From positions 1 through 13,219 of the forward strand of contig JBKBXU010000110.1 in assembly GCA_046313675.1 (NCBI GenBank): a stretch of 13,219 nucleotides of DNA. The letters are read 5' to 3'. A program made the position numbers and the translations under genes. The stretch is from JBKBXU01 sp046313675 (GTDB taxonomy: Bacteria; Bacteroidota; Bacteroidia; Cytophagales; Cytophagaceae). Below, piece after piece: positions 1-7,056 of the stretch (position 1 is the first letter of the stretch; each line of letters starts with the position of its first letter). Below the pieces are notes generated by a model. That model was not told where the DNA came from. It made no database searches and was given only the letters and a program-made list of their open reading frames with translations.

Positions 1-12
1 CTCCTACAGCAA
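1..12 (+). other. possible 3' end of a second, upstream tRNA-like copy (partial)
   Basis: The first bases of the window, CTCCTACAGCAA, match the 3' end of the tRNA-like gene downstream (CCCCTACAGCCA, 207-218) at 10 of 12 positions. They may be the acceptor end of a tandem, degenerate relative lying mostly outside the window. The match is short, so this is only suggestive. I could not assign anything to the bases between it and position 72. Confidence 0.2.
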
Positions 13-71
13 TGCAGAATAAAAAGGTGCCCGGATGGGGTCCATTAACCATTTTACCAATTACCAAAAAT

Positions 72-218
72 TGTAGGGTGATGAAACTGGCAGACATGCC
101 CTCCTGTCTCGGGGGTGGAGATTTCAGGATAAACGTAGTTTAACGGGTTGACCACTATTGATCTTACTGAGCTATGGCTAACTGCTCCTTGGAGGTTCGA
201 GTCCTTCCCCTACAGCCA
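72..218 (+). tRNA. atypical class II tRNA-like gene (leucine-type body, GUC in the anticodon position, very long variable region)
   Basis: The sequence folds by eye into a cloverleaf. The 7-bp acceptor stem is 72-78 with 208-214 (TGTAGGG/CCCTACA), followed by discriminator G215 and an encoded CCA at 216-218. The D arm is 81-83/95-97 with a loop resembling that of bacterial tRNA-Leu. The anticodon stem is 99-103/111-115, and its 7-nt loop CTGTCTC (104-110) has U at position 33. The T arm is 191-195/203-207 around TTCGAGT. The loop gives GUC at 106-108, an Asp anticodon on a leucine-like body, with U at position 37 where a purine is nearly universal. The variable region (116-190, about 75 nt) is closed by GGAG 117-120/CTCC 185-188. 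It contains further possible helices: 124-130 with 161-170, 136-139 with 154-157, and 170-172 with 177-179. A terminator follows directly. It could be a tRNA pseudogene, a tRNA interrupted by an insertion, or a non-translational tRNA mimic. The cloverleaf is seen directly; the function is unknown. Confidence 0.6.
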
Positions 219-220
219 AA

Positions 221-254
221 AAAAGACCGATATTGAAAAGTATCGGTCTTTTTC
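221..254 (+). terminator. intrinsic terminator of the tRNA-like gene
   Basis: AAAGACCGATA and TATCGGTCTTT form an 11-bp perfect stem around the short loop TTGAAAAG, and the 3' arm ends in a T tract. It starts two or three bases after the encoded CCA, so the tRNA-like RNA is probably the last product of its transcript. The A-rich 5' arm may also let it act in reverse for the minus-strand gene that ends at 308. Confidence 0.85.
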
Positions 255-307
255 GTATGAACCTGGAACATGCAAATAGAAGTCTATCGCGTATTTTAGG
301 TTAAATT

Positions 308-925
308 TTACTTCCTGATAAAGGAATAACCAACCCTAAGTGTCAATGTATGAGGTCTTACTGTAGGCTCGTCAGTGAAAATCGGTGAAGAAAAAGGCAT
401 GTATTTTAAGTCAATATTAAAAGCTTCGGTAAGACGAAGGTTTATACCGGCCACCAAGTCAACGGTCATTCGATGAAATATAATATCATCTGCATCTCCA
501 CTGGCGATCTCATTACCATCAGTGCGAATGTTGTATTTGCCACCTAGATAAAAAGAAGGCAGAACACCTAATTGAAATCCAAGTATTGGAGTGGGGTAGT
601 ATGCCAACATCGTAGGCATATCAAAATAATTCAAGTTTACTGAGGCTGTATATAGTGTATCTCTCATTTGCCCACCCTTTTGAGAGTAATTTCCTTCCAT
701 AACGAAATAAAGCTTATTGTGGAATTTTGATTCTACATACAAGCCACCATTTATACCGATAATTGCATTATCAAAGCTAAAACTACCTTTTTCGGCAAGG
801 CTGGTATAATTAATACCACCCCTGAATCCAAAATAGGTGTTGTATTCCGATCTTCCATTTTCGACGTCCTGAGCCATCGAATGAAAAGTTATAATAAGAG
901 CTAATAGTGTTAGTAGTTTCTTCAT
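308..925 (-). CDS. outer-membrane beta-barrel protein (PorT/OMP_b-brl family)
   Basis: The 205-residue protein begins with a Sec signal peptide: two lysines, a hydrophobic core, and probable cleavage after residue 18 (SMA|Q). The mature part is rich in alternating hydrophobic, aromatic and glycine residues. It opens with the FGFRGGINY-type first strand common in small Bacteroidota barrels of the OMP_b-brl_2/PorT group, and it ends in a strand with the terminal aromatic pattern VGYSFIRK. It is expected to sit in the outer membrane with about eight strands. It is transcribed alone and divergently from the aminotransferase gene, and no partner indicates a substrate. The start at 925 is chosen because it places the signal peptide at the N-terminus. 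Family-level assignment is fairly secure; the specific role is unknown. Confidence 0.75.
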   Translation of the reverse strand: MKKLLTLLALIITFHSMAQDVENGRSEYNTYFGFRGGINYTSLAEKGSFSFDNAIIGINGGLYVESKFHNKLYFVMEGNYSQKGGQMRDTLYTASVNLNYFDMPTMLAYYPTPILGFQLGVLPSFYLGGKYNIRTDGNEIASGDADDIIFHRMTVDLVAGINLRLTEAFNIDLKYMPFSSPIFTDEPTVRPHTLTLRVGYSFIRK

Positions 926-1077
926 ACGTAATCTAAATTTTCAGGTAATTTAAATATTTTTCCATAAAAGTGTACGACTTTAATGATTTCATGAATTTTT
1001 ATTGAATTTTTCAATAAGGATTCAATAAGCTTTTGAGACATATTTCTTTCTCTGATATTTATTGACAAAATAATTTT

Positions 1078-1085
1078 TATTTTTG
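1078..1085 (+). promoter_or_regulatory. candidate Bacteroidota -7 element upstream of the aminotransferase
   Basis: TATTTTTG matches the TAnnTTTG consensus and lies 22 nt before the ATG at 1108. The nearest upstream TTG (1062-1064) is only 13 nt away, shorter than the usual spacing of about 17-21 nt, so the -33 element is unconvincing. The position implies a short leader without a Shine-Dalgarno sequence. Confidence 0.4.
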
Positions 1086-1107
1086 TGCCTGTTTAACATA
1101 CTGGCAG

Positions 1108-2412
1108 ATGAGACAAAAGATATTAAGTGTAGGGTCTAAGGAACTTAGTTATGAAATTAGAGAAATAGTTAAAAAAGCTGAATTAATTAACTCAGAGGGA
1201 CAAACTATTTACTGGGAAAATATTGGAGATCCGATACAAAAGAATTGTATTGTACCCCAGTGGATGAAAGAAATAATTTCCAACCTGACAATGGACAACC
1301 GCAGTTATAGTTATTGTCATTCAAAAGGTATTCTGGAAACCAGAAAGTTTCTTGCTGAACTTAATAATAAAAAAGGTGGTGTACAGATTAAGGCTGACGA
1401 TATATTATTTTTTAATGGCCTCGGAGATGCTATCGCAAAGGTTTATCAATTTATCAGTTCTGGTTTACGGGTTATAGGCCCTTCTCCTGCTTATTCTACC
1501 CATTCTTCTGCTGAAGCAGCTCACGCACATCAGGAACCTATTACTTACAAACTTGATCCGGACAACCATTGGTATCCTGATCTTGATGATTTATATAATA
1601 AGGTAAAGTACAATCCGAACATTATAGGTATTCTAATTATCAATCCGGATAATCCCACAGGGATGGTCTATCCTTTGGAAACGCTGAAGAGGATTGTTGA
1701 GATAGCTAAAGAATTCAATCTGATGCTGATTAGTGATGAGATTTATTTAAATATTACTTACAACGGAGCAAAAGCATATTCTCTAGCGGAGGTTATTGGA
1801 GATGTTCCGGGAATCGCAATGAAGGGTATTTCAAAAGAATTACCCTGGCCAGGTGCCCGATGTGGGTGGATGGAATATTATAATAGGGAGATTGATCCTG
1901 AGTTTAATAAATTCTGTGCTGTCCTTGATAATGCAAAAATGATTGAAGTATGCTCAACTACCTTACCTCAATTAGCAATACCCTTAATCATGAAAGATTC
2001 GCAGTATTTTTTATACCGGGAGGAACAGAATCAACGCATTGGAAGAAGGAGTAAAATTATAGCAGATATTTTAGGAGAGGTTCCACAGTTAAAGTTTAAT
2101 GAAACTTATGGGGCATTTTATAATACGATCATTTTTAAAGATAATGTCTTAAATAATAAACAGTCCTTAAAGATTGAGAATTCTAAGGTCAAAGCAATGG
2201 TGGAAGAGTGGGTAAGCAAGAGCAATGTTGATTTGGATAAAAGATTTGTTTATTACCTCCTGGGGGCTACAGGTATTTGTGTTGTTCCAATATCTTCTTT
2301 TTGCTCAGAGTTAAAGGGGTTCAGAGTTACTTTGTTAGAAGAGAATGAAGATTTAATGAAGGACACCTTTTCCAGGCTACGGGATGCCCTGGTTAGTTAT
2401 TTACATTCATGA
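1108..2412 (+). CDS. PLP-dependent aminotransferase, class I/II (fold type I)
   Basis: The 434-residue cytosolic enzyme shows the full class I/II signature. These are the N-terminal NIGDP segment, NPDNPTG at 179-185 (cofactor and substrate binding), DEIY at 210-213 (Asp to the pyridine nitrogen, Tyr to the PLP oxygen), and SKELPWPGARCGW with the Schiff-base lysine at K243. The N-terminal layout, with a YEIREIVKKAE-type helix before NIGDP, resembles the alanine/aspartate-type AlaA subgroup. The length is slightly above the usual 390-410. Substrate cannot be read from sequence, and a glutamate-linked alanine or branched-chain transamination is only a family-based guess. It converges on the serine operon with just 19 bp between stop codons. 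It has its own promoter candidate at 1078-1085 and appears monocistronic. Confidence 0.88.
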   Translation: MRQKILSVGSKELSYEIREIVKKAELINSEGQTIYWENIGDPIQKNCIVPQWMKEIISNLTMDNRSYSYCHSKGILETRKFLAELNNKKGGVQIKADDILFFNGLGDAIAKVYQFISSGLRVIGPSPAYSTHSSAEAAHAHQEPITYKLDPDNHWYPDLDDLYNKVKYNPNIIGILIINPDNPTGMVYPLETLKRIVEIAKEFNLMLISDEIYLNITYNGAKAYSLAEVIGDVPGIAMKGISKELPWPGARCGWMEYYNREIDPEFNKFCAVLDNAKMIEVCSTTLPQLAIPLIMKDSQYFLYREEQNQRIGRRSKIIADILGEVPQLKFNETYGAFYNTIIFKDNVLNNKQSLKIENSKVKAMVEEWVSKSNVDLDKRFVYYLLGATGICVVPISSFCSELKGFRVTLLEENEDLMKDTFSRLRDALVSYLHS

Positions 2413-2417
2413 TAAAC

Positions 2418-2430
2418 CTCCTTGGGGGAG
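2418..2430. other. short GC-rich hairpin between convergent genes
   Basis: CTCC (2418-2421) and GGAG (2427-2430) can form a 4-bp stem in the 19-bp gap between the aminotransferase and the MaoC gene. There is no T tract on either side, so it is not a convincing terminator. Transcripts from the two convergent units may overlap here. Confidence 0.25.
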
Positions 2431-2431
2431 C

Positions 2432-2836
2432 TTATGCAAACTTTGATTTATTCATCACCAGTACTTGTCCTATCATATTGATCTTTTTGGTTTGTGTATC
2501 ACAAACTTTCGTTTCAATAAGTATATGACCCCGTTCCGGAGATGTTTCAATGACTGTAAGCAAGGCTTCATAATTATCACCTGCAAACAAGGGACGTTTA
2601 AAGCTAATGTCTTGTTTCAGAATAATCGTGCCTTCTCCCGGGAAAGTCATTCCCATAATTTTAGAAAAAATGCTTATTCCTAAAATTCCATGAATAACTG
2701 GTTTTTTAAAAATAGTTTGAGACGCATATTCTTCATCCAAATGGATTGGATTTTTGTCACCACTTAATTCAGAAAATTTAATGACATCATCCTGGCTGTA
2801 AGAAAATACTTCTGAATAACTTTGACCGGTTTTCAT
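2432..2836 (-). CDS. MaoC-like (R)-specific enoyl-CoA hydratase family protein
   Basis: The 134-residue single hot-dog domain carries the R-hydratase motif. SGDKNPIHLD spans 26-34, with the catalytic Asp27 and His32 five residues apart as in PhaJ-type enzymes, followed by FKKPVIHGILG (43-53). Family members hydrate trans-2-enoyl-CoA to (R)-3-hydroxyacyl-CoA, either in polyester or fatty-acid metabolism or as a step in CoA-ester degradation. The length equals the usual single-domain size of about 135 residues, and no signal peptide is present. It starts 2 nt downstream of serC and is therefore almost certainly co-transcribed with the serine genes, although nothing in serine synthesis needs a hydratase. 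The family call is strong; the true substrate and the reason for the linkage are unknown. Confidence 0.85.
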   Translation of the reverse strand: MKTGQSYSEVFSYSQDDVIKFSELSGDKNPIHLDEEYASQTIFKKPVIHGILGISIFSKIMGMTFPGEGTIILKQDISFKRPLFAGDNYEALLTVIETSPERGHILIETKVCDTQTKKINMIGQVLVMNKSKFA

Positions 2837-2838
2837 GA

Positions 2839-3921
2839 TTAATTAAGTTCTTTTAATTTACTTATTAAATTTTTTACCTGTTCAGGTGAGTGGGTTGGGA
2901 AGTTGGCAATCCTGATTTGCTTATCTTTATAAGAGCCGTAGCCACTTCCTATTGCCATGTCAAAGGCCTCCAGTTTTTTATTGATATCAGAAGCTGTAAT
3001 AGTTGAATTGGCAACTATAGTAGTTTTGGATCTGTGCAAAGGTTCTTTGACGGCATTGCTTAAGTAATTGCTGGAATTTATAAAATCATAGAGCATAGCA
3101 GCTTTATCTTCCGTCTCTTTTCTGATATTGGAAATTCCTTTTTCGTTCATGTCCTCTATTACTTTACCAAGAAGATAAATAGTCCAAACATTTGGAGTCT
3201 CAGGGGTTTGATTTGCTTCAGCTTTTGAAAGCAGGGAAGAAACAGTGTGATACGTTCCTAAGGATAAGCCTTTTGATTCCAATTCTTTTGCTTTGGCAAT
3301 GCAACGGTCATTTATAAGCCAAACTCCTAAACCTGCTGGTAATCCAAAGCATTTTTGAACAGAAAAAAAGACTGTGTCTATTTTTTCATAGTCAAAAGAA
3401 GGAAAGGGTAGTGATGAAACTGCGTCAACACAAATTAGTGCTTTAGCGTTTTTTGATCTTATTTTATGTATTTCTTCTACCGGCATGGTTGCCCCGGAAG
3501 AAGTTTCATTATGAGTAAGGCAAATAAGTTCTGTTTCTTCCGGAATACTAAGATTCTCTGCAAAAAAACTTTCCCCAAAAGGCACTTCATTTTTTATTGC
3601 TTTCTTTCCCAATTCTCCAGAAAACTCATAAAATCTTTTGGAAAAAGACCCATTTACGCAGTGATAGCTGGTTTTTTCAACACAGTTTTGTATTACTCTT
3701 TCCCAAACCTCTGTGGCAGAACCAAGGAAGAAAACTTTATAATTTTGAGGTATATTCAGTAGATGCCTTAGTCCATCTGTTGTATTCTTATAAATTTCCT
3801 GAAACTGCTTGCTGCGATGCGATATTGCGCCAATTTTATCCTCAATAGCACTTTGAATGTGTTTAGGAATGGAAGGATATAATTCTGAAGGACCCGGAGT
3901 AAAGTATATTTTATTATTCAC
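2839..3921 (-). CDS. serC: phosphoserine aminotransferase (class V aminotransferase)
   Basis: The 360-residue cytosolic PLP enzyme should convert 3-phosphohydroxypyruvate and glutamate to phosphoserine and 2-oxoglutarate. Visible features are the N-terminal FTPGPSEL (7-14), the SHRS segment (34-37), VDAVSS with the PLP-nitrogen Asp166, and SVQKCFGLPAG with the Schiff-base lysine K190. This is the short, SerC-like class V architecture common in Bacteroidota. The start codon lies 1 nt after the stop of the serB-serA fusion gene, and the MaoC gene starts 2 nt after this stop, so translation is likely coupled. The neighbouring dehydrogenase and phosphatase domains make the serine-pathway role much more likely than alanine-glyoxylate transamination, which uses the same fold. 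No truncation or missing key residue is apparent. Confidence 0.87.
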   Translation of the reverse strand: MNNKIYFTPGPSELYPSIPKHIQSAIEDKIGAISHRSKQFQEIYKNTTDGLRHLLNIPQNYKVFFLGSATEVWERVIQNCVEKTSYHCVNGSFSKRFYEFSGELGKKAIKNEVPFGESFFAENLSIPEETELICLTHNETSSGATMPVEEIHKIRSKNAKALICVDAVSSLPFPSFDYEKIDTVFFSVQKCFGLPAGLGVWLINDRCIAKAKELESKGLSLGTYHTVSSLLSKAEANQTPETPNVWTIYLLGKVIEDMNEKGISNIRKETEDKAAMLYDFINSSNYLSNAVKEPLHRSKTTIVANSTITASDINKKLEAFDMAIGSGYGSYKDKQIRIANFPTHSPEQVKNLISKLKELN

Positions 3922-3922
3922 C

Positions 3923-5821
3923 TTAGTATAGGATTCTGAATTTAATAGTATGTTTTATGCTTTTCAGGTCGTTGATGACATCTTTATCATATTGTTTGTT
4001 GATGTCTGTGATTACATAGCCGACTTGTTCATTAGTTTTAAGATACTGGCCAAGAATATTTATATGATGTTTAGCCAGTACATTATTGATTTGGGCTAGT
4101 ATTCCCGGTACATTTTCATGCAAATGTATGAGCCTGTGTGCATTATTTAGTTCAGGCAGCTGAATGTTAGGGAAATTGACACTTTGAAAGGTATTTCCTG
4201 TGTTGATATAATCTATGATACGATTAGGTACAAAATTGGCTATGTTGTTTTGAGCCTCTTCCGTACTACCTCCTATGTGTGGAGTAAGGATTACATTAGG
4301 TAAGCCTCTTAATTCATTGATAAATTCCTCGTCATTATTTTTGGGTTCATAAGGAAATACATCTATACTGGCTCCCAAAAGTTTTCCTGATTTGATATTA
4401 GCTACTAATGAGGCAATATCAACCACATGTCCCCGGCTCAGGTTTATGAAGATTGTGCCTTCCTTCATAAGGTCAAATTCTTCTTTACTAATCAGGTTTT
4501 TATTGGAAGATCTTCCGTCAACATGTAGGGTAATGATATCGGATATGCTCAATAATTCTTGTAAGGAATTACATTTTTTGGCATTACCTAATTGCAATTT
4601 TTCTACGATATCATAATAATATACCTCCATGCCCATATTTTCTGCAAGTACAGAAAGTTGAGATCCGATATTACCATAACCGATTATTCCGAGCTTTTTG
4701 CCTCGTATTTCATAACTGTTCTTGGCAGATTTATCCCACACTCCCTGATGCATTTTTTCGGATTTTGTGAAAATATTTCGCGACAACATGATGATTTCAC
4801 CGATGGCCAGTTCTACAACACTTCTGGTATTGCTATAAGGGGCATTGTAAACAGCCACTCCTCTTGTAAGGCAGCTTTTTAGATCTATTTGATTGGTGCC
4901 AATGCAAAATGCACCTATAGCTATTAATTTGTTAGCACTTTCCAACACACGTTTGGTAACCTGTGTTTTGGAACGGATACATAAAATAGATACGTTTTTA
5001 ATTTTTTCACAAAGCTCATCTTCGTCCATTCCGCTGGAAACCACCTCGACTTTGTAGCCTTCTGATTTGAATAATCTGAGTGCTTCAGGGTGTATATTCT
5101 CCAATATTAGAACGCTTATCCTGTTTTTGGGATAAGAGATTGCCATGGGGAGTTTGTTTTGAAACAAAAATTCATCTAAGCTAGGCGCAACGTGTTCAGC
5201 CTTATCAAGTACTGCTTTTCGTTCAACGTTTTCTGTAAAGGCGTAAAATTTATTGGCCAGACCCGCCTCTTTAATTTCATAGTCTGTATAGCCGTCACCT
5301 ATAACATAGACATCCCCTTTTAGATTAAGGGTTTTTATCTGCTGAATTTTCCCTTTATCCAGGCAGAGAACGTTACTTTGGTCAAAGCCAATTATGTTTT
5401 CGTTCTCATCATAGGCAAAGGTATTGGCAAATATATTTTCTTCTTTTATGCCATATTCAATTACAATAGGGGTAATGAACTCCTTGAAGCCGCTGGAAAC
5501 GATATAGATATTATCTGAAAATTCAGCCAAAAAATCTTTGTTCCTTTTTATAGATTCACTGACTTTATCTTTTAGACGTGATATTAAAATGGGGAGATGC
5601 CTTTTGTTGGCCTTAAGTAAGTCAATACGTTTGGTAAGATTAGAAGTGAAGGAGCTTTTTCCTTCCATTCCGGAATTAGTAAGGTTAACTACTTCCTGAA
5701 GAATTTCACCTTTGTTTTCGTGATCTTTTAACGATATTTCACCCAATTCATCAAGAGCCTCAACTTTGGTGAAGGTGCTGTCAAAATCAATAATAAAATA
5801 TTTGGTATCGTTTTTTTCCAT
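3923..5821 (-). CDS. serA: bifunctional phosphoserine phosphatase / D-3-phosphoglycerate dehydrogenase (SerB-SerA fusion with ACT domain)
   Basis: The 632-residue protein joins steps three and one of serine synthesis. Residues about 7-220 are a HAD phosphatase of the SerB type. Motif I is DFDST with Asp12 and Asp14, Glu21 fits the substrate position, and a GMEGKSSFTSNLTKR segment (51-65) matches the SerB cap. Motif II is SSG (109-111), a DKGK lysine follows (155-158), and GDGYTD (175-180) binds metal. Residues about 234-550 form a D-2-hydroxyacid dehydrogenase with the NAD motif GYGNIG (381-386) and the catalytic triad Arg463 (SRG), Glu492 (DVFPYEP) and His515 (TPHIGGST). Residues about 561-632 are an ACT domain with the HENVPGILAQIN pattern, a likely serine-feedback site as in SerA. 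It is the first gene of the operon with serC and maoC. All catalytic residues appear intact in both halves, so both activities are plausible. Confidence 0.9.
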   Translation of the reverse strand: MEKNDTKYFIIDFDSTFTKVEALDELGEISLKDHENKGEILQEVVNLTNSGMEGKSSFTSNLTKRIDLLKANKRHLPILISRLKDKVSESIKRNKDFLAEFSDNIYIVSSGFKEFITPIVIEYGIKEENIFANTFAYDENENIIGFDQSNVLCLDKGKIQQIKTLNLKGDVYVIGDGYTDYEIKEAGLANKFYAFTENVERKAVLDKAEHVAPSLDEFLFQNKLPMAISYPKNRISVLILENIHPEALRLFKSEGYKVEVVSSGMDEDELCEKIKNVSILCIRSKTQVTKRVLESANKLIAIGAFCIGTNQIDLKSCLTRGVAVYNAPYSNTRSVVELAIGEIIMLSRNIFTKSEKMHQGVWDKSAKNSYEIRGKKLGIIGYGNIGSQLSVLAENMGMEVYYYDIVEKLQLGNAKKCNSLQELLSISDIITLHVDGRSSNKNLISKEEFDLMKEGTIFINLSRGHVVDIASLVANIKSGKLLGASIDVFPYEPKNNDEEFINELRGLPNVILTPHIGGSTEEAQNNIANFVPNRIIDYINTGNTFQSVNFPNIQLPELNNAHRLIHLHENVPGILAQINNVLAKHHINILGQYLKTNEQVGYVITDINKQYDKDVINDLKSIKHTIKFRILY

Positions 5822-5850
5822 TTTAATAAATATCTGTGAATTCAGAGGTG

Positions 5851-5858
5851 CAAATTTC
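5851..5858 (-). promoter_or_regulatory. weak candidate -7 element for the serine operon
   Basis: On the minus strand the sequence reads GAAATTTG followed by CACC, one base away from TAnnTTTG, about 30 nt before the operon start at 5821. TTTGCACC-like start regions are frequent in this phylum, but no TTG is placed at a good -33 distance. No riboswitch-like structure was evident in this leader. Confidence 0.25.
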
Positions 5859-6036
5859 CTTAATTTTTACAATAAAAAAGAATTTTTCATGACAAGTTTT
5901 TTAAGATTTATTAATGAAATGTGCAGATTATGGAAATTTCTTTGATTCTATGGAATAGGGCTTGATTTTGAATCATATTTTCTTCCATGGATTTTGAAAA
6001 CATTATAAGAGCCGGGGCAGTTTAATTTATAACATA

Positions 6037-6041
6037 GGAGG
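6037..6041 (+). promoter_or_regulatory. strong Shine-Dalgarno sequence (GGAGG-N5-ATG)
   Basis: GGAGG lies five bases before the ATG at 6047, with a second GGAGG abutting the start codon. This fixes the start of the flavoprotein gene. Such a consensus ribosome binding site is rare among the other genes of this window, which mostly lack one. Confidence 0.7.
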
Positions 6042-6046
6042 GGAGG

Positions 6047-6994
6047 ATGCTTCAGAAGAAACCATTTGATGTGATTGTGATAGGAGGGGGGCCGGCAGGG
6101 ATGAGTGCAGCATTGATTTTAGCCAGATGTGTACGTTCTGTCTTGATTTTTGATTCCGGGAGACCGAGGAATTTTAAAGCTAAATCCATGAATGGCTTTA
6201 TTTCCAGAGATGGATCCAACCCTATGGAGTTTTTGAGAACCACACGCGAGCAACTGCAGAAATATCCGGTTGTATTTAAGAATAACAAAGTTGAAAAAAT
6301 AAATAAACTGGACGATAACTCATTTGAAATAATTGATAGTGAGTATAATAGATATTATAGCAAAAAAGTGTTATTGGCCACCGGGTTGATTGATGAAATA
6401 CCTGATATAGGAAATATTCATAAATTTTATGGCAGCAGTGTTCATCATTGTCCTTACTGTGATGGGTGGGAATTGCGCTTAAAACCTCTTGCTGTTGTAG
6501 GGAAAGGGAAAAGCGGGGTAGGACTGGCATTAAGTCTCACCAATTGGTCTGATGATATTGTTTTACTTACCAACGGAAAGGAGATTTCCAAAGAGGAGAA
6601 AGAAAAACTTGTCCTGAAAAATATTGAAATATTGGACAAAAAAGTTGACAGGCTGGAAGGTGATTCAGGGCAAATTGAAAAAATTTATTTTAACGATGGT
6701 AGTTTTATAGAGCGGTGCGCACTTTTTTTTACTACTGAGCAATTTCAACGCAGTAATCTTGCGGAACAGTTAGGTTGTCAGTTTACCAAAAAAGGTGGGG
6801 TTAAGGTGAACAGATTTCAACAGACAAGTATAAAAGGTGTCTATGTAGCAGGAGATGCATCAAAAGATGTTCAATTAGTGATTATGGCTGCTGCAGAAGG
6901 AGCTAAAGCCGCCGTTGTAATTAACAGGGACTTACAAAAGGAAGAGTCAAAACTGAAGCAAATTTCGCGAAATATACAATTACATACGATGTAA
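6047..6994 (+). CDS. thioredoxin-reductase-like FAD-dependent disulfide oxidoreductase (CPYC type)
   Basis: The 315-residue protein has the two-domain thioredoxin reductase layout. It shows the FAD dinucleotide motif GGGPAG (13-18), a redox pair in HHCPYCDGWE (Cys135, Cys138), and the C-terminal FAD motif GVYVAGDA (264-271). The middle nucleotide-binding region reads GKGKSG (152-157), and the strand that normally carries HRRxxxR reads LLTNGKE, so the arginine signature for NADPH is missing. That pattern recalls TrxB-like dithiol oxidases (GliT/HlmI-type) and a widespread uncharacterised bacterial group, rather than true thioredoxin reductase with CATC. The reaction is probably dithiol-disulfide exchange on an unknown small molecule or protein, with oxygen, NADH or another partner as electron carrier. 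A small membrane protein follows 72 nt downstream with the same ribosome binding site design. Family is certain; substrate is unknown. Confidence 0.85.
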   Translation: MLQKKPFDVIVIGGGPAGMSAALILARCVRSVLIFDSGRPRNFKAKSMNGFISRDGSNPMEFLRTTREQLQKYPVVFKNNKVEKINKLDDNSFEIIDSEYNRYYSKKVLLATGLIDEIPDIGNIHKFYGSSVHHCPYCDGWELRLKPLAVVGKGKSGVGLALSLTNWSDDIVLLTNGKEISKEEKEKLVLKNIEILDKKVDRLEGDSGQIEKIYFNDGSFIERCALFFTTEQFQRSNLAEQLGCQFTKKGGVKVNRFQQTSIKGVYVAGDASKDVQLVIMAAAEGAKAAVVINRDLQKEESKLKQISRNIQLHTM

Positions 6995-7056
6995 GAAAAC
7001 AAAAGGGAGTTGTCCCGGTTATTACATTGTACAACATTTTTATTAATTAACTTTTT

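Noticed and set aside
72..218. tmRNA, selenocysteine tRNA or group I intron-containing tRNA-Leu
   Set aside because: There is no tag-coding region or tmRNA 5' sequence, the acceptor stem is 7 bp with no UCA anticodon, and the insert lies in the variable region rather than the anticodon loop and is too short for a group I intron core.
2427..2440. Apparent repeat of GGAG..GCTTATGCAAA between the end of the MaoC gene and the start at 7057-7072
   Set aside because: The 2427-2440 copy is the reverse-strand coding end of the MaoC gene and the shared stretch is short, so it is taken as coincidence.
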